Shown here: in pieces, positions 1 through 10,000 of the stretch
Position numbering within the stretch: position 1 is the stretch's first letter
How the letters are laid out: every line of letters begins with the position of its first letter
Assembly (NCBI RefSeq): GCF_963662255.1
Contig: NC_085051.1
Span: 56,937,101 to 57,001,100 of the forward strand
Length of the DNA: 64,000 nucleotides
Direction: 5' to 3'
Source: Cinclus cinclus
Lineage: Eukaryota > Chordata > Aves > Passeriformes > Cinclidae
Position numbers and translations under genes: made by a program
The notes under the pieces: generated by a model
Database searches by the model: none
What the model saw: only the letters and a program-made list of their open reading frames with translations
What the model was told of the DNA's origin: nothing

Positions 1-657
1 CCAGCACACACCAAATGAGGCTCCCAGCCAGGCACTCAGCCCATGTTCTGTCCTCCACTTAGGTAAAAAGGCCACAAGGGACAGCAATGCTGCCACTGTC
101 TTCCTTACCCAAGAAGAAATACCAACTATACATGAATCTGACTCAGTGTCCACCATATCAGGCAGACCCTTTCCAATAACCCCAGAAGATCTTTCTTTCA
201 GTTCTGAGCAATCCACAAAGGCTGGCAGAGACCTCTGGTTCCAAGTGCAAATCTTAAAGTTTGCAGAAAACTCAATGCAAATAAAATCTTGATAAAAATT
301 CAGGCAGCAACAGTGCACAGCCTGAGATCCCAGAGCAATCAGAGGACACTGCAGGTGTGCAGACATCTGCACTTGGAAATGTTCAGTGGCACGGAGACAT
401 TTCTAGGGAAGACACAAAGAATGGCTTTGTGCTTTACCAATTTGTTAGGTAGCTTAGAAAAGGCCAGGATTTTTGAATTTTGTTTGCCAAATGCCCAGCA
501 GCTGTTAGAGGTGCAATATAGCACAGTACTCTGTTCATCCTCAAGCAGAGAAGTTTCTCCTGGGTCTGAGGTGGGCATTTATAACAGGCAAGGGGCCAAA
601 TAGACAGCAAGGTTCCTCATGCCAGCCAGTGTCAGGAAGAAGGCTGGCTATACTTAC
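1..657 (-). other. PRKCH: PRKCH intron 9 (partial)
   Basis: This is the donor side of the intron after exon 9. No sequence resembling the next kinase exons is present. I see no repeat or RNA gene in it. Reading frames here are short and unlike any family I know. Confidence 0.85.
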
Positions 658-831
658 AGGAGTCTGGAAGCAACAGTAGAGCTTGGTGAGGAAGGGGTGG
701 TTCCTGGCTAAGGATAGGATGCGTTTCTCAGTCATGGTGCATTCAACATCATCATCCTGGAGAATGACATCCTTCTTCAGCACCTTCACTGCATACAGCT
801 GCCCACTCTCTTTCATCTTGGCAAGCATCAC
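658..831 (-). CDS. PRKCH: PRKCH coding exon 9: kinase N-lobe with catalytic lysine
   Basis: This 174-bp exon encodes 58 codons beginning [20 protein letters not shown] and ending LYCCFQTP (residues 368-425). It includes the VAIK-type lysine (AVK, about residue 383) that holds ATP phosphates and the alpha-C glutamate in TEKR (about residue 402). The stretch [19 protein letters not shown] is conserved across novel PKCs. The acceptor is GGTTTAG|GTGATGC and the donor is CAGACTCCT|GTAAGTA at 658/657. The next exon, expected to continue at DRLFF, is not within 1-657, so it lies outside the window. Confidence 0.96.
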
Positions 832-1561
832 CTAAACCAAAAGTGAGTGTGAATGGCAAGGGCTGAGCCCCCTGAGCAGCACAGATTCTCTTGCACCTTC
901 CCAGGCTGGAAAGGTCAGTCACCCCATGGCCAGGCTTGTGCACCAAAGTGAGTCAGCCTGTGAGCATGGGCATCAGTGTACAATCAATGACACATGCTAC
1001 TGCCTGCAGCAGGCTGCTCTGGACAGAAATACCCACATGCTGCTCCTGTCTGGCACAGGACTGGTTGATCGAAGGTCACTCACTATGCCAGCACAAACTG
1101 CCTGAGCAGGGCCATTCATCCCACCTCCCTCCTCAGTTATAAAACTCTTTCACATCAGCTTTGTGGCAAAGCAGAGAAACAAAACCACCATCTCCCAACG
1201 TTTGAAACCACTGCCTTGTTGCCTTTAAAGGAAAAGTCTTTACATGCTCCAAGAAACGCTGCCCAAACGAGTGTTAACGCACACGCTTGCAGCTCCTGGT
1301 ATGGGCCCTGGCATGCAGCTGTTCCTTCAGGTGCTAACTTCTTTTTTGTGATATCCAATTCTACACTTTGCTATCAGCTTTCTTTCTCTTCCCTCTTCTC
1401 CCTGCTCTCTGTAACCACCTTTGTTGCACAAAGCAAATGCCACTTGCTCTGGAGCACCACTGGACAGCCTGTGTACCATGTTATGAAATTGCTTCACCTA
1501 CCTTGGGGCTTCTTAATTAAGGAATGTGTTTTCTCACAAAATAGCCAGGAACAACTCTCAC
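832..1561 (-). other. PRKCH: PRKCH intron 8
   Basis: A 730-bp intron with canonical ends. I see no repeat or secondary gene in it. Confidence 0.9.
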
Positions 1562-1705
1562 CTTTCCAAAGCTTCCTTTTCCCAATACACGAAGGAAGGT
1601 TAAGTCTTTGATCCCAAGTTTGCTTGCTGAACTTTCACTAATGCTGTTGCCATCCTTTGGGCTGCCTTTTCCCTGATGTTTCAACGTAGATCTAGAAACC
1701 AGTTT
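1562..1705 (-). CDS. PRKCH: PRKCH coding exon 8: hinge and glycine-rich loop
   Basis: This 144-bp exon encodes 48 codons from KLVSRSTLKHQGKG to FLRVLGKGSFGK (residues 320-367). The first part is the poorly conserved, Ser-rich V3 hinge. The last part opens the kinase domain with the ATP-binding glycine loop GKGSFG at residues 361-366. The acceptor is CTTCCACAG|AAACTGG and the donor is GGAAAG|GTGAGAG; phase is 0 at both ends. Confidence 0.96.
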
Positions 1706-1977
1706 CTGTGGAAGAAAGCAAAGAAGTGTCAGTCTACAGAGGAATTGTTCTTCTGCTTCAGAGGTGATCACAGGTCGTCAATCCACCAACAAGGGCATTT
1801 GGGACCTGTCCAGGGGCACTTTATGGCTACTGAGACAGAGTTGTGTTGGTAGAATCACACAGATGCCACATGTGACCAGCCAAACTCAGCACTGCTCAGG
1901 GCTGTGCTGACACCTCAACAGCAGCTCCTGGCATGGGCATTTTGGGTTGTAAACCCACTGCCCAGCACATCACAGAT

Positions 1978-2064
1978 AATCACAGAATATGCTGAGTTTG
2001 GAAGGCACCCACAAGGATCAAGTCCAACTCCAGGCCCTGCACAGGACCATCCCCAGGAGTCAAG
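1978..2064 (-). mobile_element. CR1 LINE 3'-end fragment
   Basis: On the minus strand this reads as the 3' end of a CR1 element. In plus orientation it shows the reversed consensus order: CACAGAAT, then TTTGGAAGG, then AAGTCCAACTCCAGGCCCTG. It is short and diverged. Confidence 0.6.
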
Positions 2065-2639
2065 AGGCAAGCTTGGCTCTCTCCATCCTTACTCCTCACA
2101 AAAAAAAGAGAGAATGAGTGGGGAAATCCAAGTCTTCTATCTACCAGCAAAGTAAGGAGGACTGCACCATTTCTGCAATAGGCAAAGTGCTGGTGAGATT
2201 TAGAACCCTAGCAGATCTCATCTGAATTTCTTATGTTTCTATTTGATTTTAAGACTCTTGCTCAAAGCCCAGTTTAGTGGAACCCCAACTTGAAAACATG
2301 TCTCTTTTCCACATTCAGGCTGCTGGCTTGCTCTACTGCTCCAAATTTGACGTTGTTCATTCCCATGTGAGGCGCTGCATATTCAGGAGTTGTACCAGTA
2401 TTAGCACACATTTCTAGAGCTCGTAATTTTGAAGTACAGAAATACCAAGCCAACCTCCAGTGCCCTCTGCTCACAGCTCTCCAGGTGTGCATGTGCATAC
2501 AAACGAGCACTTCTATTCAGTTTATTGGTCTGAACAAAGTCACAGGGACTTCGTGAGCTCCATCTTGTGACTACTTCTGCGTACAGCAAAGTTCCTCCTG
2601 CACAGGAGTCTCCTCACCACGGGCAAAGAACAGAGAGCA

Positions 2640-2905
2640 GTCACAGAAGCACAGAGAGGTTTGTGTTGGAAGGCACTTTCAAGATCATTTAGTTCCAAAT
2701 CCCTGCCATAGGCAGGGATACTTTCCACCAGAGGCTGCTCAAAACCCCATCCAACCTGATCTTGAACACTTCCTGGGATGGGGCATCCACAGCTTCTCTG
2801 GGCAACCAGTGGCAGAGCCTCACCAGGCTCACAGTAAAGAATTTCTTCCTAATATATTATCTAAACCCACGCTCATTCCACTTAAAGCCATTCAGGGTTG
2901 TCCTT
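2640..2905 (-). mobile_element. CR1 LINE 3' fragment
   Basis: Typical CR1 reverse-complement landmarks appear in order: GTTGGAAGGCACTTTCAAGA, CTGCCATAGGCAGGGA, CTTTCCACCAGAGGCTGCTC, CCATCCAACCTGATCTTGAA and AATTTCTTCCTAATAT. The element lies on the minus strand in intron 7 and is truncated at its 5' end, as most CR1 copies are. Confidence 0.88.
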
Positions 2906-3782
2906 ACAGCAGAGTATGAACATTTTCCTAGATTCTTTAGGTCATTAATAACAAGAAGAGAACATTAAACACCAAGCACAGATTTTTTTTTCCCTGTCTT
3001 CATCCCCTTTTGATGTGCAGATGACACAAACAACAGGAGTTAACAAGTGCTGATTTTTGGAGAAGGGAGAAGGGAGTATGGGGTTTCCCTGTAACTCCCA
3101 GGATAACTGTCCCCCAGAATGCTACAGGGGGAAGAGCAAAGGTAAGAGTTTGCTACAAACCCACTGAAATCAAAAGGGGCAGCACAGCCTCATGAGCCTG
3201 CTGGGCTGATACAGCATGATGTGGTTGATCACCTTAGCTGGCTAATTGTATGAGAAAACTTACCACGTTTGGAAACTATGGTTAGGGTTTTAATGTTTTT
3301 GTTGTGTTGACAGGGACCACAGATTTTTGGCCAGGGATGTAGTGAAGAGTGACATGGTTTCCCCGAAATCACACACAAAAAGTAACAAAGCTGGGAAGAG
3401 AACTAGGCTTCTTGAGCTCTCTTGCTCTATCACAAGCCATGCACGCAGACAGCATTTGCTCTTGCAGTAAAAAAAAATAAATAAATAAAAATGCATGGCA
3501 TTAATTACATTGATCACTAATTAGTCAGGGAGTCTTATTCTGCTTTCATTTGTGGTAAGCAGATGAAAGAGTGTTGAAGAGTCACAGCACTGGGACACAG
3601 CAACACCTATAGATTGAAACCTGGATGCCAGACATCTATTTTCCAGGTGAGGCCACAATGCACAGACCTACTCTTGCAGTCCACCACCCAACATATGGGA
3701 AGCCTCTGCCCCCTCCTACACCCATTGAAAAACTCAGTTGCAAATGCTTTAAATAGAGAAGGAAAGAAAAAAAAATACTCAC

Positions 3783-3910
3783 TGAATTTGGGGAAATGCT
3801 TCCTGGTTGCAGACCCATGCAGGCCAAGGTTTTTGCAAGCTCTGCTGAGTTGACCCCACAGTTTGGAGCAACATTTGCTTGGCATCGGATGTGGACGTTC
3901 ATTTTACAGA
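3783..3910 (-). CDS. PRKCH: PRKCH coding exon 7: end of C1B and start of hinge
   Basis: This 128-bp exon encodes ICKMNVHIRCQANVAPNCGV followed by a hinge stretch ending ISPNS (residues 277-319). It completes C1B with Cys278, His283, Cys286 and Cys294. The stretch after C1B is the start of the V3 hinge that links the regulatory and catalytic halves. The acceptor is CCATCAG|TCTGTAAA and the donor is AATTCA|GTGAGT, phase 0 out. Confidence 0.96.
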
Positions 3911-4807
3911 CTGATGGGGGCAATGGAAAGTAAATGCAAAGGAACAATTAAAATAACTTGGAAGTTCACTGCTGAGATACAATTTACTAATTCTGCTTCA
4001 GAAAATACACCCATCTGGATCTACCCTGTATCTTTAAAGTAGAGGGATTTTTTTTTTTTTTGCCACTGATCTAAGTAGAAGCAAAATTATGACTCTTGTA
4101 AGAGAATAAATTCCTGAAAACCAGGAACAGTCCCCAAACTCTCCAAGCAGGATACCATTTATTGCCTAAAGCTTTTCATAAGCACATATTTTGGAGGTGC
4201 ATAACTACCACTGCAGCTATGTCTGTAAGTACAATTAGAATTTATAATGCCACAGAATTCACAACAAACATCCCCTGCATTTTCCTGTATCTAATCTTAA
4301 AGACAGCGTTCAGTGGGAAACAAAAATCATTCTAGCTCTAACTCATGGGTACACACACACCCTCTTGTGGGAGATGAAGGCAAGGATTTTACAGTCTGGA
4401 TCACTGCAACAAAAACAATACCAGAACATGTTTAGTCATCAATTAACAGGCACGGCAGTCAGCCTAAAGCAATGACCTTTTTTTTCCCCTCAGATGCCTT
4501 TTCACTGCCTTATCTCATTAGCTAAGGAAAAACCTTCAGGTAAAGGGAAAATACGAATGCAGGAAGCAGAATACTTTTAATAACGCAAGTAAAACAAAGC
4601 TGTACTGAGAGTGCAAGGTAGAGTCCTACTGGCAGCCAGAGGTTAAAAAGGAGATCAGCTTTTTTTTTTTTTTTTTTAACTCTTATGAAGATAAATATTA
4701 ATCGCCCAGCTTTCTCCTGGAGGTTGCACCAACCAAGCCCACGCAGTGCATCAACAATCTAAAAATAAATGTATTTTGTGAAAAGGCAACAGTGAGAAGC
4801 TGCTCAC
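3911..4807 (-). other. PRKCH: PRKCH intron 6
   Basis: A 0.9-kb intron with T-rich runs near 4050 and 4660. No element is recognised. Confidence 0.9.
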
Positions 4808-4937
4808 TTTTACACTGTAAACCCTGTCTCATGATCCCCCAGAGCAAGGAGCCGCAGTGGTCACAGAACGTCGGGACTTTGTAGTTGTGGACGCTGAATT
4901 TATGAGGAATGTTGATCCCAAACCTCTGTTCAGTCAC
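4808..4937 (-). CDS. PRKCH: PRKCH coding exon 6: first part of C1B
   Basis: This 130-bp exon encodes [20 protein letters not shown] through [10 protein letters not shown] (residues 234-277, last codon split). C1B starts at His245, with Cys258, Cys261 and Cys275 visible. The segments [15 protein letters not shown] and QGLQC are the signature of a typical, ligand-binding PKC C1 domain. The acceptor is GTGCCGCAG|GTGACTG and the donor is TGTAAAA|GTGAGC. An apparent in-frame GTAAAA just before the donor is coding sequence; the true donor is fixed by the phase of exon 7. Confidence 0.96.
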
Positions 4938-6532
4938 CTGCGGCACCAAAAGGAAAGCACAGGTTTCAAATTCAAACATGTATTTATAAGCTGGTGCTCA
5001 TTTACACACAGGCATTTAAGTGCAAATCTAAGAAAATAATTTAAAGTCAGAAAATGTCCCAGTCCATCACCCCACTGAGGTTTCTGGCAAGTGAATACTG
5101 GATTAGCAGCCTCACCTGCTGTGTGTCAGCCCTGCTTTCCTTGCTAGCCAGGCCAGACTACCTGGCAAAGCAGATTTTAAAAGAAGGGCTCCTTAGCCAA
5201 TTTTAAAGACAAGTTAGAATTAGATTATCTCAAAACAAATCAATCCCACTGCAGTGTGAGCTACAGCATTTTTTAGTCACGCAGTTTTGAAATTATTGAC
5301 TTGCATATCATGTGCAAAAACATGTAACTTTAGGCTGAAGTGTTGATTTTATTAATTTTAATATAGAACTGCTTTCACAGCTCCTCCTAAAATTCTCATT
5401 CCTCTTCCCATAATTAATAGCCCTTCAGGCATACATTCCACTTTATCACTTGCACTCATCCTCTTTCTAACCCTGTTCTTTTCCAACTGTAAACTATTTA
5501 GATCTCAAGGACACCTTTAAAAAAAATGTTCCAATGGCTGAAGAAACCAATCCCCATTTAGCACACTCATCACTTCTGACTTTGTTTCTCAACAGGCAGA
5601 TCCTGGAAAGCTGAGGCGGAGCCCACAACTCTATTAAAGGAAAGTCAGGGGTGTGACTGGAACAAGAAGTTCAAGGTGAGTGGTGCCTCCCCACTTTTGG
5701 CTTCTTTTAAAGTAGTTTAAATGTGCTATAAAACCTTCATAATCCCGAGAGAGGGGTGAGGACATTCACTATTTAACTTGCACTTTGCCCTTAAGCTTCT
5801 TAACTTATTTTCATCTGGCTCGTCAAAGGGTCATTTTAAGGAGTTCTGCTCAGCAGTTTTGAGGCAAGAAATAACAAACAAAGGCAATTGCACGGCACAA
5901 AACACAGAACTGCCTCGTGAATAGAGAGATTTGATTTGATTTTTCCTCAAACAGTTATTGAACCATTTCCAGTTCCAGAAATGAGACATGCAATGCACAG
6001 GGCAGTGTTAGGCAGGAATGTTACTCCCATCAAACACAGCCAAAACTAGCAAGAAAGAAAACCTTCAGAAACATAATTTATGCAAGGGTTCCTTATTACA
6101 ATGCACTTGACAGAGCAAAGATGTGGAGCAACAACTAAATGAGCCCTTCAGGCAATCAGAAAAGAAAAAAGGCAAAACAAAGACCAGTGGCTGGCCAGAG
6201 AAATCCAGATTAAGAACTGGACACCAAATTTTGATTGCACCACAGTTAATCATGCAAGAAAATGAGCAAAGAAACCAGTGGATTTGCTACTTATTGACGT
6301 CTTCCAGTGAAGATATCCTTTAAGAGTTCTTAAACCATGTGCTAATCCAAACAGTTAATGGCAGAGACAGAACAACAACTCCATGACATTGCATGGCTTT
6401 TAAGCAGGCCCCTATCACTCTTCCCCACTTTAAAATCCAGGAATAAAGATAACATAAAATAAATTCTATTACAGGACAACCCCAGCAACCCAGACAAAGT
6501 ACGATGATCCAAAATAACCAACATGATTTTAC
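4938..6532 (-). other. PRKCH: PRKCH intron 5
   Basis: A 1.6-kb intron, AT-rich overall. It contains one exon-like segment on the opposite strand (5596-5675), listed separately. No mobile element is recognised. Confidence 0.9.
5596..5675 (+). other. Candidate antisense exon (80 bp) inside PRKCH intron 5
   Basis: On the plus strand, a pyrimidine tract ending TTTGTTTCTCAACAG is followed by 80 bases and then by the strong donor TTCAAG|GTGAGT. One of the three frames is open across the whole segment (2 bases then 26 codons, starting RSWKAEAEP and ending NKKFK). It is antisense to PRKCH. It could be an exon of an antisense lncRNA or a chance combination of splice signals. I recognise no protein in it. 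Confidence 0.25.
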
Positions 6533-6621
6533 CTTGAGATCGTTCTTGTTAGTATTGTTTTGGCACGTGCAAGCTGTGACAATGAGGTGATGGCAGCGCT
6601 TGTGAACAACACAGGTGCACA
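6533..6621 (-). CDS. PRKCH: PRKCH coding exon 5: second half of C1A and linker
   Basis: This 89-bp exon encodes VCTCVVHKRCHHLIVTACTC followed by QNNTNKNDLK (residues 204-233). It completes the C1A finger with Cys205, His210, Cys213 and Cys221, giving the full H-X12-C-X2-C-X14-C-X2-C-X4-H-X2-C-X7-C pattern that binds two zinc ions and forms the diacylglycerol/phorbol ester pocket. The tail is the linker between the two C1 domains. The acceptor is TTTCCTAG|TGTGCAC and the donor is CTCAAG|GTAAAA, phase 0 out. Confidence 0.96.
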
Positions 6622-7600
6622 CTAGGAAATAAAAGAGGCACGCTGAAAGGAGCCCTTGGAAGACTCAGAACACATCAATCCACCAGCTGCGTTCCTTAAG
6701 GTTCAGCTGCATCATCAGCACACAGTAAAGATGTGAAAAATAATCGGTGGCTTGGAATTTACAACAGATCTAGAGATGTATCTTCAGTCTATTGCAACAA
6801 AAATTCTGCACTGGATCATTCACACAGCCTAGAAAACAGTTGCCTATATCAAATATGGGTGATGGACACAGAAACAACAGTGCAGCATCTCACACTACTT
6901 AAAAATGCTGTTGAAATAATTATCCAGTGAAGAGTGTTTCACACAGCAATATCCATTTTGTTTACATGCAGCTTCCTTTCACAGGATAGCAGTGTCCTAT
7001 TATACTGCCCAGTAACAGGCTTTGTTAGACTATATGAATGACCATGAAGCAGGCAGCTCTGGGAAAAAGGGAAAGGCAAAATAAAGGGAAAGGTAGAACA
7101 ATAATGAAATGCAAACAAGCACCACATATCTCTCCACAGCCAGTCAGCCAAACCATGCATTCAGGCACAAGTGCTGAGCCAGCCCATGAAGTCACAAACT
7201 CCCAAATTTTACTTTGCTGAAGTTCTTAGGGAGAGAAAGGAGGGTGGCTATTCCAGCAGGGATGTGTCCCAATACCAGCTGAGCATTGTCCTGAAGGGAC
7301 CCTGAGTGCCTCAAGGCCAGCTGGGTGTTTCATGCAGCCAGCAAATGAGTGGAGCTGCACAGGATGAAGCAGCAACTGGAGACACATGGGTGGGTTTGCA
7401 GGACTGTCAGTGGCTGCTCCTGCAGCCAGCAAACCTGGCTCAAAGGACAGAGGCTCAAAAGCCCAGGTCTGGCTACCTGGGGAGGAAGAGGAATGGTGAC
7501 TCCAGAGCAGCTCACAGCTGCAGGATGTCCCAGCAGCGTGGGAAAGCACTCCCAAAGCAGCACATCCCCCCACACACCATGCAGGAGCGCAGCACCTTAC
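6622..7600 (-). other. PRKCH: PRKCH intron 4
   Basis: A 979-bp intron between the 35-bp exon 4 and exon 5. No repeat or gene is recognised. The long open frames around 7226-7684 on both strands overlap exon 4 and look like chance frames in locally GC-rich DNA. Confidence 0.9.
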
Positions 7601-7635
7601 CTTGGCACTGGTATCCCTGCTTCCCAAACACGCCC
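7601..7635 (-). CDS. PRKCH: PRKCH coding exon 4: 35-bp microexon in C1A
   Basis: A very short exon encodes GVFGKQGYQCQ plus split codons at each end (residues 192-204). It carries the C1A loop residues and Cys202. The acceptor is TTGGCCAG|GGGCGTG and the donor is CCAAG|GTAAGG. At 35 bp its length is not a multiple of three, so skipping it would shift the frame and destroy the zinc finger. Short exons at this place in C1A are usual in novel PKC genes as far as I recall. It is too short to be found by ORF length and was placed by joining the flanking exons. Confidence 0.95.
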
Positions 7636-8421
7636 CTGGCCAAGAGAAAACATGGACACAGTTTAATGGCAGAAAGATTGTCATCTTGCAGATTGTTTAC
7701 AGAAGGCAGAGCCAAAATGCAGGAGGATCCCAAATTCCCAGATGCCATGGCAGAGCTGCCCAGCAGTAGGGGTGCAATCCAGCACAGGAAAGCACTGCAC
7801 AGGCATGGCTCACAGGGCAGGCTGTCAACATGCCTGTATTCCCCATATTCCCCCTCACTCTTGTTTCTCAAATTCCTCACTTCATTTCAGCACACACCAC
7901 ACATATTAAACTGATCCCAGCAACCCACACCCCGTTATTATCTCTCCCACTCCATGTTCTTTTGAGACATATCTATGATTTTCTTCTTGCTCTGCCTACT
8001 TCTCTCCATGCATCACCTCACACCTCTCTGATAGCTTTTCTGTCCTCAGGAATTTTCTCTGAACTTCCAAGCAACGTTATTTTCCTCAGTGTAATCTCAA
8101 CACTCCACTCCAGTGAATGGGGTCTTTCTTCAGGTTGCTTCATTAATTCTTTTCCCTTGAAATAACATCTGTGGTTACAAGGGAGGGACACTGCCACATC
8201 CCCACACTAACCCAGTTTGCTTCCAGTATCCAAGATACACATCACCTCTGGCCTCTCTGCAGCAGACTCCAGTTTGGATCACAAATGTACCCTGCCAGAC
8301 CTGATGGCCAAGGGGCGTCCCATCGGTGAAGTCCTCAGTGACATTCAGGACTGGGGGTGCCTTGTCCCCAGAACACAAAGGACTGGGGAGCTGTGTTCCA
8401 GGGTGCTTGATCTGGTCTTAC
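7636..8421 (-). other. PRKCH: PRKCH intron 3
   Basis: A 786-bp intron with a pyrimidine-rich plus strand between about 7850 and 8100. No mobile element is recognised. Confidence 0.9.
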
Positions 8422-8572
8422 CAGATGAACTCCCTGCAGTGAGAGCAGTAGGTGGGCTGTCTCAGGTAGGTGGCCATGAACTTGTGCCCGTTCACCTGGT
8501 GCACCCGCCGTCGCATCGCCCGCTGCCGCTTCCGAGTGAGGTTCTTGAAGATCCTGTCCCTCTGCAGAGTCC
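8422..8572 (-). CDS. PRKCH: PRKCH coding exon 3: pseudosubstrate and first half of C1A
   Basis: This 151-bp exon encodes [20 protein letters not shown] through CREFIW (residues 142-192). The basic stretch [11 protein letters not shown] is the autoinhibitory pseudosubstrate: Ala160 sits where a substrate would have Ser or Thr, so this segment blocks the kinase site until diacylglycerol binds. The C1A zinc finger then begins at His171, with Cys184 and Cys187 visible. The acceptor has a long pyrimidine tract ending CTGCACAG|GG, and the donor is ATCTG|GTAAGA. The Trp codon is split between exons 3 and 4. A CR1 copy begins only about 137 bp upstream of the acceptor. Confidence 0.97.
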
Positions 8573-8708
8573 CTGTGCAGGGGGGGAGAAGGAGAAAAAA
8601 GGACAACAAACCATTAAGATCATCACACACAGCTACTGCTTCTGGTTTTGCTGCAGCATTCAGCTTGGGCCCTCATGCTAAGGAGGATGAGGACCTGCTG
8701 AAGCAAGC

Positions 8709-9160
8709 CCAGAGGTGGCCATGGAGATGATGCCAGGGCTGGAGCCCCTCTGCTGCAGAGACAGGCTGGAAGAGCTGGGACTGTTCAGCCTGGAGAACAG
8801 ATGGCTCTGGAGAGACCTTAGAGCTCCTTCCAGTGCCTGAACGGGGCTACAGGAGAGCTGGAGAGGGACTTTTGACAAGCCATGGAGTGACAGGACAAGA
8901 GAGGATGGCTTCACACTGAAAGACAGTAGGTTTACATTGGATGTTTGGAAGAAATTAATACCTGTGAGGGAGGTAAGGCACTGGCACAGGCTGCCCAGAG
9001 AAGCTGTGCCTGCCCCATCCCTGAAAGTGTTCCAGGCCAGCCTGGATGGGGCTTGGAGCAACCTGGGATAGTGGAAAGTGTCTCTGCCCATGGCAGGAGG
9101 TCGGAATTATAAAGCATTAAAGGTCCCTTCCAAAACAAACCATTCTATGATTCTATGATA
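8709..9160 (+). mobile_element. CR1 LINE 3' end with complete tail
   Basis: A nearly continuous CR1 3' region on the plus strand. Landmarks in order: GAGGTGGCCATGGAGATGAT, GACTGTTCAGCCTGGAGAAC, AGGCACTGGCACAGGCTGCC, CCATCCCTGAAAGTGTTCCA, AAAGGTCCCTTCCAAAACAA and the terminal repeat ATTCTATGATTCTATGA. The doubled ATTCTATGA is the CR1 3' end, so this copy kept its true end. It begins about 137 bp upstream of the exon 3 acceptor and lies antisense to PRKCH. Confidence 0.95.
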
Positions 9161-9774
9161 AAATGCTTTCAAAAGCCACAATTATGTCCCTGGTTTAGAA
9201 GTTAGGGGACTGTAGTCTAGAACAAGGATGGCATCTGGGCCAGGTACAGAACTTAATTGAAATGTCCCCTTTAGCTCAAAATGGTATTTTTCGTCTAGAA
9301 ATAGCTGCCTTTTGTTATCTTCCACTCACTCCTCTCCCATGTTGAGACATGCCAGTAAGCTACTAATTCACAAGCTGTAAATAGACCAGAAGCTCAAGGC
9401 TGAGTTGTTATAGCTCACAGCTTTTTGGGCAATAACTCCTGAAAACACAACTACACATAACCAACTGACCACCACCACAAAACAAGCAGTGCCGTTCTTT
9501 GAGAACAGTGTTCATCCACCTTTGGTATTCTCATGCTACATTTATCACTATTTGCAGCATTTTTACATACTTCCAAAACTTCTTTTGTTGGCTAAAAAAA
9601 CCAGGCTGCTTTTTCAAGGATGCCTAGTTGTTTGATATGTGCCACACTCAGCTTTCTTTAAAGGGTTTACTTTCCAAAGGTTAGGTAATATATGACAGCT
9701 CTAGAAAGCAGGGATCCAGGAACTGCTGGGATTCAAATCTGAATTGTCCCAAAACTTAATTTAATTTTAGAACA

Positions 9775-10000
9775 GAGTAGACTATTTCAGTTGAAAGGGA
9801 CCTACAATAATCACATAGTCCAACTGTCTGAATATGTCAGAATAGACCAAAAGTTAATGTATTTTAAGAGCATTGTTCAAATGCTTCTTATATATGGCAA
9901 GTTGTGGGCACTGACCACCTGTCTGGGAAGCCTTTTCCCATGCCTGAATCACCTCTTTGTTAAAGAAACGCTTCCTAATGCCCAGTCCAAACGTCTTTGG
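9775..10000 (-). mobile_element. Old, diverged CR1 fragment
   Basis: Reverse-complement CR1 landmarks are present but decayed: TTGAAAGGGACCTACAATAA, CATAGTCCAACTGTCTG and AAGAAACGCTTCCTAATGCC. It is more diverged than the other copies in this intron. Confidence 0.65.

Larger units (their letters stand above)
1706..3782 (-). other. PRKCH: PRKCH intron 7
   Basis: A 2.1-kb intron holding two CR1 fragments (about 1978-2064 and 2640-2905) and a small A-rich AAAT run near 3469-3490. Nothing else is recognised. Confidence 0.9.

Noticed and set aside
1..657. Next PRKCH kinase exon (expected to start DRLFF)
   Set aside because: No frame on the minus strand in this interval resembles it; the exon must lie outside the window.
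7226..7914. Long overlapping open frames on both strands (up to 202 codons) around exon 4
   Set aside because: They run straight through the 35-bp PRKCH exon and its splice sites in other frames, occur on both strands at once and show no domain. They are chance frames in locally GC-rich DNA.
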